Below, piece by piece: positions 37,523-45,388 of a stretch of 64,000 bases of DNA (positions within the stretch are counted from its first letter, which is position 1; every line of letters begins with the position of its first letter). Under the pieces are notes generated by a model. The model did not search any database. It was not told where the DNA came from and saw nothing but the letters and a program-made list of their open reading frames with translations. The translations under genes and the position numbers were made by a program. The DNA comes from Vibrio proteolyticus NBRC 13287 (lineage in GTDB: Bacteria > Pseudomonadota > Gammaproteobacteria > Enterobacterales > Vibrionaceae): NCBI RefSeq assembly GCF_000467125.1, contig NZ_BATJ01000005.1, forward strand, positions 1 to 64,000. The letters run 5' to 3'.

Positions 37523-38464
37523 TTACAGACCTTGTAACTTTAAACGATTAGCATGTTGACGGTATAACGTCACCGGATCGGTTTCAAACAGATGGTGCAC
37601 GCCAAGCAAGCCGTTAATTTCATCCAGGTGATTCATTTGGTAGTCGTCACGAATCACTTTACCAAGGTGCGTACTGCAGACCCCAACCAGTCCATCACTC
37701 GGCCCATCAAAGGCCAGACCAAGAATCGTCATCGCCGCGTCCGTCGGATCTAAAAGGTTGGTAAAAGTGGATGATCCGGTCCAGGAGTAGTAATACACCC
37801 CGTTGTCCGCGAGAAACTCACCGTCACCGCATTCTGAGGTCGGCACGCCTTCCGGATAGTGCTGATTAAACGCCAGTGAGCCTTCGGTGGTCAGAGCAGC
37901 CAGTGATGCCAGTGGATCCTGTTCAAGATCACTGCCGCCAGACAACAGGTTGATCAGCGTCACCAGACCTTCGGCCAGTTTGACGGCAATCGCCTCGCCA
38001 GCCGAGCCATCGGCAACGGCGCCACGAACCAGATCCGCGACTTTCGAGCCTTTATTCACACCACCGACACTGGTCACTGAAGCAACCAGATCCGGCCGCA
38101 CTGACGCAACGTAGCGCGCTGTCGGCCCGCCATGGCTATGACCAATTAAGTTCACCTTTTCGGCACCCGTCGCTGCCAGCAACATCTCAACCTGAGACAG
38201 TAGCTGCTCTCCACGCAGTTCGCTGCTGTTAGTCGCTGAAACTTGAGCCACATACACCGAGGCTCCGTCTTTGGTGAGTGAATGTGGGATGCTGTAGAAA
38301 TAATCGACACCAGCCAAGGTGTCGAAACCAAACAGCCCATGTACCAGCACAATGGGATAACGCGTTTGGGTATAGCCAGTATTGTCCAGTGCAGATGCGC
38401 TCGTAGAAGCTAGTACGAACGGACTGAACAGGCAGAGAGCAACTAAGTAGAGTTTCATTTTCAA
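37523..38464 (-). CDS. lipA: Secreted triacylglycerol lipase, family I
   Basis: 313 residues with a signal peptide cleaved near SASA. The alpha/beta-hydrolase features are the oxyanion loop VHGLFGFD, the nucleophile elbow GHSHGG with Ser110, an acid in LDPTDAAM or nearby, and the catalytic His in MNHLDEIN. Two cysteines (ECGDG and GVCSTH) would form the single disulfide usual in this family. Such lipases need the LifO foldase, encoded 10 bases downstream. The first ATG lacks a close ribosome-binding site; a second ATG two codons later is equally possible. Confidence 0.9.
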   Translation of the reverse strand: MKMKLYLVALCLFSPFVLASTSASALDNTGYTQTRYPIVLVHGLFGFDTLAGVDYFYSIPHSLTKDGASVYVAQVSATNSSELRGEQLLSQVEMLLAATGAEKVNLIGHSHGGPTARYVASVRPDLVASVTSVGGVNKGSKVADLVRGAVADGSAGEAIAVKLAEGLVTLINLLSGGSDLEQDPLASLAALTTEGSLAFNQHYPEGVPTSECGDGEFLADNGVYYYSWTGSSTFTNLLDPTDAAMTILGLAFDGPSDGLVGVCSTHLGKVIRDDYQMNHLDEINGLLGVHHLFETDPVTLYRQHANRLKLQGL

Positions 38465-39053
38465 TGTATTATTCCTTATTCTGATTAGACCTCGGAGGAG
38501 TAGATCAAAAATAGAAGAAACATTGACGAAATGAATAATCGGAGTATTAATAAACTCAATTAAGTGTGACGATTAGTCATAATTCAACAGAATCGTTAAA
38601 CATGAACAAATCAATACCGAACAAGGCACGATAAAAATCAAAACAGGTTAATTAATAACTTTTAAATCAATATAATCCTGAAAAGTCTCCATCAATAAAA
38701 ACCTTGATTTATTAAAGGATAACGCACAAAAGCGCAGCCACATAAGTTAGCATAAACCACTGAATAAAAAAGAAGTTACTTAATTAGAGTTAACTTAAAT
38801 TTCAACAATTTAAAACAAAACTCACCTTTCGTTTTTATAATTCAACTTGCATAAAATAAGTGCGATAAAAAATAAGAACAAAAGTATTAATAGTGTCAGT
38901 TTCCATATTTGTACGTTTATTGTTCTTTATAAGCGTTTTTTACAATTATTTGATCTTCATACCAATTAGAAATAAGCAAACCAGAGACAACTTTGACTTT
39001 ATATATAAGTTTCATTTATAGGTCAGTTCTGTTCTAACAATAAGTGGATAATT
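38465..39053. other. AT-rich divergent intergenic region between lipA and the lecithinase gene
   Basis: About 590 bases, very AT-rich, without a supported ORF. It must hold promoters for both divergent operons. In V. cholerae the haemolysin genes hlyA and hlyB lie at this place; no remnant of them is recognisable here. Confidence 0.6.
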
Positions 39054-40301
39054 ATGAAAAAATCTCTCTTACTCGCTATGTTGCCTTTGACTGCATTCGC
39101 TCAAACTGGTGAAGTTCAGTTTGAACCTCAACCACTGACGGCTGCTCAGGTGCAAATGGTGCAAACCGCCAACACCTACACTTATGTACGCTGTTGGTAT
39201 CGTCCATCTCAATCTCACGACGATCCTGCGACCGAATGGGAATGGGCACTGGATGCCAACGGAGACTACTACAAGCTGAATGGTTACTGGTGGTCTTCGT
39301 GGTCATTTAAGAACATGTTCTACACCAGCACACCGCAGTCTGAGATCCAGCAACGTTGTGAAGATACACTCAACGTCACGCATGACACCGCAGACATCCT
39401 GTTCTTTGCTGCCGATAATCGCCTTTCGTACAACCACACTATCTGGAGTAATGACCAGGGTTCAGCTAATGCAATCAACAAAGTCGTTGCTTTTGGCGAC
39501 AGCTTGTCAGACACCGGAAACCTGTTTAACGCATCACAGTGGGTATTCCCGAACCGTAACTCCTGGTTCCTCGGCCATTTCTCGAACGGTCTGGTCTGGA
39601 CAGAGTACTTGTCTAACAGCCTTAACCTGCCCCTTTACAACTGGGCAGTCGGCGGCGCGGCAGGTTCAAACCAGTATGTTGCTCTGACCGGGGTAACTGA
39701 ACAGGTCACGTCTTATCTTGAGTACATGCAACTGGCACAGAACTACAACCCGGCCAACACCCTGTTTACGCTGGAGTTTGGTCTGAATGATTTCATGAAC
39801 TACAACCGCAGCGTGCCAGACGTAAAAGCGGACTACAGCAGTGCCATGCAGCGCCTGGTTGCCTCTGGTGCGAAAAACGTGTTGTTAATGACATTGCCAG
39901 ACGCGACGCGTGCGCCTCAGTTTAAGTACTCCAGTCAGGAAGAAATCGAGAAAGTGCGGGCGAAGATCCTCGAGTTCAATGAGTTCATAAAAGAAGAAGC
40001 TCAGCGTTATCAGGATCAAGGCATCAATCTGGTCTTGTTTGATACTCACAGCCTGTTCCAGCAAATCACCACTAAACCAGAAGAACACGGCTTTGCTAAT
40101 GCGAAAGATGCCTGCCTGGACATCAACCGCAGTTCAGCCCAAGACTATCTGTACAGCCACAGTTTTACGGATGAATGTGCCTACCACGGCTCAGATAAAT
40201 ACGTGTTCTGGGGCGTAACGCACCCGACAACCGCAACGCATAACTACATCGCCACTCAGATGTACCCACCGGTGATCGCCACCTTTAATATCCAGCCATA
40301 A
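39054..40301 (+). CDS. tlh: Thermolabile haemolysin / lecithinase (GDSL phospholipase)
   Basis: 415 residues with a signal peptide (MKKSLLLAMLPLTAFA). A ~135-residue N-terminal domain rich in Trp and Tyr is followed by an SGNH hydrolase domain: GDSLSDTGN with nucleophile Ser150, the Gly of VGGAAGSNQ, the Asn of FGLNDF, and the Asp/His pair in WGVTHPTT. This is the layout of Vibrio TLH/lecithin-dependent haemolysin (phospholipase A2/lysophospholipase). It acts on host phosphatidylcholine. The gene is monocistronic and lies beside lipA, as in V. cholerae. Confidence 0.93.
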   Translation: MKKSLLLAMLPLTAFAQTGEVQFEPQPLTAAQVQMVQTANTYTYVRCWYRPSQSHDDPATEWEWALDANGDYYKLNGYWWSSWSFKNMFYTSTPQSEIQQRCEDTLNVTHDTADILFFAADNRLSYNHTIWSNDQGSANAINKVVAFGDSLSDTGNLFNASQWVFPNRNSWFLGHFSNGLVWTEYLSNSLNLPLYNWAVGGAAGSNQYVALTGVTEQVTSYLEYMQLAQNYNPANTLFTLEFGLNDFMNYNRSVPDVKADYSSAMQRLVASGAKNVLLMTLPDATRAPQFKYSSQEEIEKVRAKILEFNEFIKEEAQRYQDQGINLVLFDTHSLFQQITTKPEEHGFANAKDACLDINRSSAQDYLYSHSFTDECAYHGSDKYVFWGVTHPTTATHNYIATQMYPPVIATFNIQP

Positions 40302-40312
40302 TCGGTTCAGTT

Positions 40313-40340
40313 CAGAGGCAGAGCGTTGGCTCTGCCTCTG
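40313..40340 (+). terminator. Hairpin after the lecithinase gene
   Basis: A perfect 12-bp stem (CAGAGGCAGAGC with GTTG loop) starts 12 bases past the stop. It has no T-run, so termination would be weak or Rho-assisted. Confidence 0.6.
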
Positions 40341-40432
40341 TGTCAATATCGCCCCGAAATTTTGCATTCAAGTCAGTTTGCAGTTAGCTTTAAAGGAACA
40401 ACGACGTACAAAATAATATCGGCGGGCCGCCC

Positions 40433-41488
40433 ATGAAGAATGCGTTCAAAGATCCACGAGCAGTGTTCACCGGTATCTTTGATTCCGAAAATCAACCCCA
40501 CGTACTCAAACTCATTTCTGCCCTCACCGCGGTTATCTTTGTTGTTCTGGCGATCAAAAACTATCTGATCGGCCAAAGTGTTATTGCCACCACGCTGTTA
40601 CTTTTCGAATGTGCCCTTCTGGCCGAAGTCTATTTTACGCTGAATGGCAAAGCGCACCCGTGGCGCTATATGGTTCCACTCGCGCTGATCGTCTTTAACA
40701 TTGTTCTTGCGGTGGTGATATTCGGCACACTCGCAACTTACTGGGCATTTCCCGTCGTCACCACCATCGCGTTTCTTATCGCCTCACCCGTGTCCATTAT
40801 TGCCAACGTCACGATATTGCTCGGTTGTTCACTGGCAGCGTACGCACATCAGGAACTCTCAGAAACGCTTCGCTTTACCGTGGCGCTGCTGGTCTGCGGT
40901 TCCATCAGCCAGATTGTCGTTGAAGCCGTCCGCGCCCTGCAGAGCAAGCTGCGCTATTTGTCGACTCACGATCCGGTCACCGGTACGCTCAACCGCCGGC
41001 AACTCGACAACTTCCTCACCATGGCGCTGGAAGAGAAAAACCAGGCGGTTCCATCAACGATTGCCATCCTCGACATCGACAACTTCAAACAGATTAATGA
41101 CAACTTTGGTCACGATGTCGGCGATCAGGTGATTCAGCGGATCACCCAATTGATGAAAAACGAATTCAGCAACGACAGCGTCAAGCTGTTTCGGGTCGGA
41201 GGGGATGAGTTCATGTTATTGATGTGCGGCTATCCGCTGGAAGTCGCCCATCGCCATTTGCGCTCGCTTTGCGCGCAAATCCGTCAGCACACCTACCCCT
41301 GTAATGTGGTTGTGACCGTCAGTGTCGGGGTTGCTGAGTGTCAGTCTGAGGAAAACGGGAAACTCTGGATGAAACGCGCCGACATGGCACTGTATACCTC
41401 AAAACGCTCTGGACGCGATGCCATTACGGTCGATGGCATTCATCAAGTAGTGGCGCTGAGCTACTCCGGCTCGGATAATCTCCAGTAG
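40433..41488 (+). CDS. Membrane-bound diguanylate cyclase
   Basis: 351 residues. Five or six hydrophobic helices fill residues ~25-165 without a recognisable ligand-binding domain. The C-terminal GGDEF domain carries an intact GGDEF at 256-260 within FRVGGDEF, and ILDIDNFKQINDNFGHDVGD as the metal-binding block, so it should make cyclic di-GMP. The inhibitory RxxD site is missing in the residues before the motif (NDSVKLF), so product inhibition may be absent. Its signal is unknown. Confidence 0.9.
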   Translation: MKNAFKDPRAVFTGIFDSENQPHVLKLISALTAVIFVVLAIKNYLIGQSVIATTLLLFECALLAEVYFTLNGKAHPWRYMVPLALIVFNIVLAVVIFGTLATYWAFPVVTTIAFLIASPVSIIANVTILLGCSLAAYAHQELSETLRFTVALLVCGSISQIVVEAVRALQSKLRYLSTHDPVTGTLNRRQLDNFLTMALEEKNQAVPSTIAILDIDNFKQINDNFGHDVGDQVIQRITQLMKNEFSNDSVKLFRVGGDEFMLLMCGYPLEVAHRHLRSLCAQIRQHTYPCNVVVTVSVGVAECQSEENGKLWMKRADMALYTSKRSGRDAITVDGIHQVVALSYSGSDNLQ

Positions 41489-41561
41489 CCACACAGAGGC
41501 CGTGAAAGGCTCGCCGAACTGAGGTATAGTGCGCGGCAAAGTCCGAATCCACGAAACTGCT

Positions 41562-41870
41562 ATGAAATCACCTTGTATCGCTGCTTGTAAAAATCAGGGG
41601 GGCATCTGCCTTGGCTGCAACCGAACCATGGAAGAAATCATTCAGTGGCGCCACCTCTCCGACGATCAACGCGATACCATCATCGATTCGCTGCAAGGAA
41701 AAATCACCAGCCATCAGTGCCCTTCCTGTGGGCAAAATGCTCAGTGTGATATCGCCGCTGGTAAAAATCACTGCTGGTGTTTCGAACTAGAGCAGCGTGA
41801 TACTTCATCTATGGAAAACAACGATCAATGCTTGTGCCGCAAGTGTCTGACATCACTGCCGATTGAATAA
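41562..41870 (+). CDS. DUF1289 / cysteine-rich CWC fusion protein
   Basis: 102 residues from ATG 41562. The N-terminal ~45 residues are a DUF1289 domain (SPCIAACKNQGGICLGCNRT, then IIQWRHLSDDQR) with four conserved cysteines. The C-terminal half (CPSCGQNAQCDIAAGKNHCW ending CF) fits the small Cys-rich CWC family. Eleven or more cysteines in 102 residues suggest zinc or iron-sulfur binding. No signal peptide is present, so it is cytoplasmic. The two domains normally occur as separate short proteins; here they form one frame. Function unknown. Confidence 0.8.
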   Translation: MKSPCIAACKNQGGICLGCNRTMEEIIQWRHLSDDQRDTIIDSLQGKITSHQCPSCGQNAQCDIAAGKNHCWCFELEQRDTSSMENNDQCLCRKCLTSLPIE

Positions 41871-42084
41871 CTAAACTCCATCCATACAAACAAATAATGC
41901 ATTAATTTATCTAATCCGAAAGATAGATTTTTATCTTGCGTCAGATCACATTTTTTGATTGCTTAACCGCCTGAGCGGCACTAATATCCTGCGCCAGAAA
42001 GACCCGTATTTTTTCTTATTATTAGCCGAGCTGTTTCAGGCCGGCTAAGGCTTCGTTTGTTCTGATTTTTAGTGGAGATAAAAG

Positions 42085-43290
42085 ATGTCTGCTTCATTTC
42101 CTTTGGTGAAATTGACGTTTCTTATCGCGATTCTGACCGCAGTCGGTCAGATGACTCAGACCATGTACGTTCCGTCTATCGGTCACATGGCTGGCGAGTT
42201 TTTGGTGTCCCCTGCTTCTTTGCAGGCAGTCATGGCGTGCTATTTGATCCCATACGGTTTGTCACAATTCGTCTATGGGACATTGTCAGACAGATTGGGC
42301 CGCAAACCTATTATCGTCGTGGGTTTGCTGATTTATATTGTCGGTACCATCGTCGCATTGTTTGCGCACCAGTATGAATGGTTCCTGGCGGGTAGCTTTA
42401 TTCAAGGCTTGGGCATTGGTTGTGGTGGTGCGATGTCTCGTACGCTGACGCGCGACTGCTTCAGTGGTGCAGAGCTTCACCGTGCCAACAGTCTGATCAG
42501 CATGTGTGTGATTTTCTCACCCTTAATCGCACCGGTTTTGGGTGGCTACCTGACCGAAGCCTTCGGCTGGCGCTCTAGCTATATGTTCCTGGCCTTGTTT
42601 GGTATCGCCGTGGTGATCACCATGATGACCAGCATGATGGAGACCTTGCCAAAAGAGCGTCGTAAACACGAGTCGGTCACTCACAGCTATAAATATGTGT
42701 TATCCGACAAACGTTTTCAGGGATACCTGATCTGCCTGGTGGCGACTTTTGCCGGAGTGGCGGTTTTTGAAGCCGCAGCGGGTGTGTTGCTGGGCGGTGT
42801 GTTGCAACTGCCAGCCACCACAGTCAGCCTGTTGTTCGTCTTACCGATTCCTGGCTACCTGGTGGGTGCAGCCCTTTCCAGTGTGATCGCTCAACGCCGC
42901 TCTGAAAAGTTGGCCTTGAATGTGGGAATTGTTGCAATTGTACTGGGTTCCGTCATCGTCATGGTGCCAGGGCTATTTGGTGAAACTACAGCTCTGACCT
43001 TAGTCGGTGGTGCGACAGTCTATTTCCTGGGCGCGGGTATACTTTTCCCTGCAGCCACCACAGGTGCACTGGCACCACTGCCGTACCACGCTGGCACCGG
43101 TGGCGCGATTCTGGGCGGCATGCAAAACCTGGGCGCGGGTATCGCCACGCTGATTGCGTCTGCCGTTCCCGCCCACAGTCAGTTGCCCCTTGGCGTACTG
43201 ATGTTGGTGATGTCGGTATTCGCCATGCTTGGTCTGCATCGTGTGTTCAACAAACACGACCCATCAAACGAAATGCCATTGGCTGTATAA
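42085..43290 (+). CDS. emrD: Multidrug efflux MFS transporter, EmrD/Bcr type
   Basis: 401 residues with 12 membrane helices. The 12-TM drug:proton antiporter pattern is clear: YGTLSDRLGRKPII (motif A) after helix 2 and the FIQGLGIGCGGAMSRTLTRD segment of helix 4-5, which is typical of the Bcr/CflA/EmrD group. It exports amphipathic drugs or detergents by proton antiport. The symbol is chosen by resemblance to EmrD and is less certain than the family. It is monocistronic with its own terminator and a ~210-bp leader. Confidence 0.82.
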   Translation: MSASFPLVKLTFLIAILTAVGQMTQTMYVPSIGHMAGEFLVSPASLQAVMACYLIPYGLSQFVYGTLSDRLGRKPIIVVGLLIYIVGTIVALFAHQYEWFLAGSFIQGLGIGCGGAMSRTLTRDCFSGAELHRANSLISMCVIFSPLIAPVLGGYLTEAFGWRSSYMFLALFGIAVVITMMTSMMETLPKERRKHESVTHSYKYVLSDKRFQGYLICLVATFAGVAVFEAAAGVLLGGVLQLPATTVSLLFVLPIPGYLVGAALSSVIAQRRSEKLALNVGIVAIVLGSVIVMVPGLFGETTALTLVGGATVYFLGAGILFPAATTGALAPLPYHAGTGGAILGGMQNLGAGIATLIASAVPAHSQLPLGVLMLVMSVFAMLGLHRVFNKHDPSNEMPLAV

Positions 43291-43293
43291 AAA

Positions 43294-43326
43294 AACAAAG
43301 GGAGGTGCTAACCTCCCTTTTTTGTT
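43294..43326 (+). terminator. Rho-independent terminator of the EmrD-like gene
   Basis: A stem of AAAGGGAGGT and ACCTCCCTTT around GCTA, followed by TTTTG; A/T-rich on both sides, so it may also serve the convergent HopJ gene. Confidence 0.92.
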
Positions 43327-43338
43327 GTCGATGCTTGG

Positions 43339-43686
43339 TCAGGCTCGGTCGCGTAGCGCCGGTGTTTCGAACTGAACACCACTCCAGCCATGCTTCATAA
43401 AATTGCGAATATTTTGGTGATCGTCTCCGACCGGATTACTCAGCACATCCTGACGGTAATAACGACCAAAGCAGGCCAGTGTTTCATCCTGAGCCAATTC
43501 GTTCAGCAATGCGAACGCGAACACTTTGCAGGAGCCATTATTCTGGTTTTCATCGTTTCGGGTATCACCATTGATAAACGCAGTTGGCGTAAACTCGTAA
43601 TGCGCATCAATAACAGCCATAGTTTGTTCAAATTCAACGTTTTCAGGGTCCTGTTTGATCAGTTGAACAAATGCATTCAAATCCAT
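43339..43686 (-). CDS. HopJ-family protein
   Basis: 115 residues, the usual length of the HopJ type III effector family. Family features are the central FTPTAFINGD segment, NNGSCKVFAFALLNELAQDE and the CFGRYYRQDVLSNP motif, followed by HQNIRNFM and WSGVQF. Despite the name, members occur widely in bacteria without type III secretion and their function is not established. ATG 43686 has an AAGAG site. It converges on the EmrD-like gene. Confidence 0.85.
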   Translation of the reverse strand: MDLNAFVQLIKQDPENVEFEQTMAVIDAHYEFTPTAFINGDTRNDENQNNGSCKVFAFALLNELAQDETLACFGRYYRQDVLSNPVGDDHQNIRNFMKHGWSGVQFETPALRDRA

Positions 43687-43815
43687 ATGTCGCTCTTTTC
43701 ACTTGTTGATTGGGTGGACTAAGACAATAGCTCATATTTTCCGTTGAGGATAGGCTCGCCTATTTCGATTAGGATCCTATATTTATAGAAGCAGAATAAA
43801 GGTAGGTCGCTCTTT

Positions 43816-44724
43816 ATGATTGACACACAGCAGTGTTTAACCCATCCGCAGCTGCACGCTGACAACATCTCTGACTGGCAACACATCGTCGACCTGGTCG
43901 CACGGCTAAGCCACACTTCCAATGCCGCGATTATCCGTTCTGATCACAACGGACATAACGTTATGCTGGCCGCTTCTCATTCAGAATACTTTATTCCACA
44001 GCAAGCCGTTGTTGGCAGTGCCATGCATGATCTTGTCCATCGTACGCTGGATGTCAACGCGCCACTTTGCGCTGAAACAGCAGAGCTGCCTTTTAAGTGG
44101 TTTATCGCTCAGTCGATTACCTTTTCCGGTGGAAAATCTTTTGGCATTTTGTGCGTGGCTTTGCAAGAAGCGCCGGCGTCTGAAGCTGAAACCACCGCGT
44201 TAGTCGCGCAGTTTGCCCGCTCGCTCGGAAAAGACCTGACGATTACCGACCAGATCCAAGGCTCACTCGCTCTGAATGTGAAAGACACACAGACAGATGT
44301 GCTCAACCGGGGCGGATTTACGTTGCTGGCCGAGCAAAAAATTAAAGACGCACCACGCACTCAACTTTCCATCGGCGTTTTATCAATCGACATTAGCCGT
44401 ATTGACGAAGTGATCAGCGCGTATGGCGCAGACAAAGCCCAGCAATGCGTCGAAACACTGGCCGAAGTCATGCACAAAGTGTGTCGAGAAGCCGATATCA
44501 TCGGGCGTTTGCATGATCACTCGTTCGCTATTGTCTCGCTGCTCAACACCCGCCGTGAACTGAACCAACTGGCGCAGCGCGTCCATAAAGATTATCTGGA
44601 CATGGTCACCGGCACCGAAGACATCAGCCTAAGCGATCTGACCATTGGCATGCACATCACCGACTGCTTTAGCAAGCCCACACTGGATGAACTGCTTGAA
44701 ACTGCTCGAAACGACTCCGCCTAA
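43816..44724 (+). CDS. GAF-like/degenerate GGDEF protein
   Basis: 302 residues. The N-terminal ~140 residues have the alternating pattern of a GAF-type sensor (SNAAIIRSDHN ... KSFGILCVALQ). The C-terminal ~150 residues align with a GGDEF domain: DVLNRGGFTLLAEQ for the usual D-x-LTGLPNR block and RLHDHSFAIV in place of RLGGDEFAIV (HDHSF at 233-237). The catalytic Gly-Gly-Asp-Glu is lost, so it should not make cyclic di-GMP. It might bind GTP or c-di-GMP or act by protein contact. It is cytoplasmic and probably monocistronic. Confidence 0.8.
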   Translation: MIDTQQCLTHPQLHADNISDWQHIVDLVARLSHTSNAAIIRSDHNGHNVMLAASHSEYFIPQQAVVGSAMHDLVHRTLDVNAPLCAETAELPFKWFIAQSITFSGGKSFGILCVALQEAPASEAETTALVAQFARSLGKDLTITDQIQGSLALNVKDTQTDVLNRGGFTLLAEQKIKDAPRTQLSIGVLSIDISRIDEVISAYGADKAQQCVETLAEVMHKVCREADIIGRLHDHSFAIVSLLNTRRELNQLAQRVHKDYLDMVTGTEDISLSDLTIGMHITDCFSKPTLDELLETARNDSA

Positions 44725-44832
44725 TCCACGTTTCTGCGGGTGATCCTGATTAAAGTTTCTACTCTACTATGTTGCATAAATGTAAAGCTCATTTAGAGTA
44801 GAGATTTACCTGTCGATAACACGGACTGAGTT

Positions 44833-45261
44833 ATGGAATTATTACAAGATTACCCGATCATCACTGAAATCCCGGTCGCCTGGGGCGAAATGGATGCGCT
44901 CAATCACGTCAACAACGTCGTCTATTTCCGCTATTTTGAAACCGCGCGCCTTGATTACTTTGCCGGACTGGAACTGATGGAAGAGATGGCCACCACAGGG
45001 ATTGGCCCGGTGTTGAGTGAAACCCAATGCCGTTACAAACTGCCAGTCACCTACCCCGACACTTTGCTGGTTGGCTCTCGGGTGACCGCTATTGAGGAAG
45101 ATCGTTTCACGATGGAATACCAAATCGTCAGCAAAAAACTGGGGAAAGTCACCACCGTCGGTGAAGCGACCGTTGTGATGTTTGATTTTAAAAAGCAGCA
45201 AAAAGCCAGAGTGCCTGAACGCCTGCGTAACGCCATATCCGCAACCGAGTCCAATACCTGA
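44833..45261 (+). CDS. Acyl-CoA thioesterase, hot-dog fold (4HBT/YbgC-like)
   Basis: 142 residues. The catalytic block WGEMDALNHVNNVVYFRYFE (Asp in the MD-x-x-NHVNN motif) is characteristic of 4-hydroxybenzoyl-CoA thioesterase-like proteins. The rest fits one hot-dog domain. It hydrolyses short or medium acyl-CoA esters in the cytoplasm; the physiological substrate is unknown. It could share the transcript of the preceding sensor gene, but a 108-base gap separates them. Confidence 0.88.
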   Translation: MELLQDYPIITEIPVAWGEMDALNHVNNVVYFRYFETARLDYFAGLELMEEMATTGIGPVLSETQCRYKLPVTYPDTLLVGSRVTAIEEDRFTMEYQIVSKKLGKVTTVGEATVVMFDFKKQQKARVPERLRNAISATESNT

Positions 45262-45275
45262 TTTCATGTTATTCA

Positions 45276-45298
45276 GCCGGCCTTGCTGCCGGCTTTCG
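45276..45298 (+). terminator. Possible terminator of the thioesterase gene
   Basis: A GCCGGC stem around CTTGCT, followed by TTTCGG. The T-run is short. Confidence 0.55.
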
Positions 45299-45388
45299 GC
45301 TCTTTGTGAAACAAAGGCTTAATACAACCTGCACGTAACTGTCATCTTTCAAGACTATGGTTTTTAACCAATTTGTCATGGAGGATAT

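Noticed and set aside
41930..41960. CRP-like half sites (TGCGT...TCACA) upstream of the EmrD-like gene
   Set aside because: Spacing and left half deviate too far from TGTGA-N6-TCACA.
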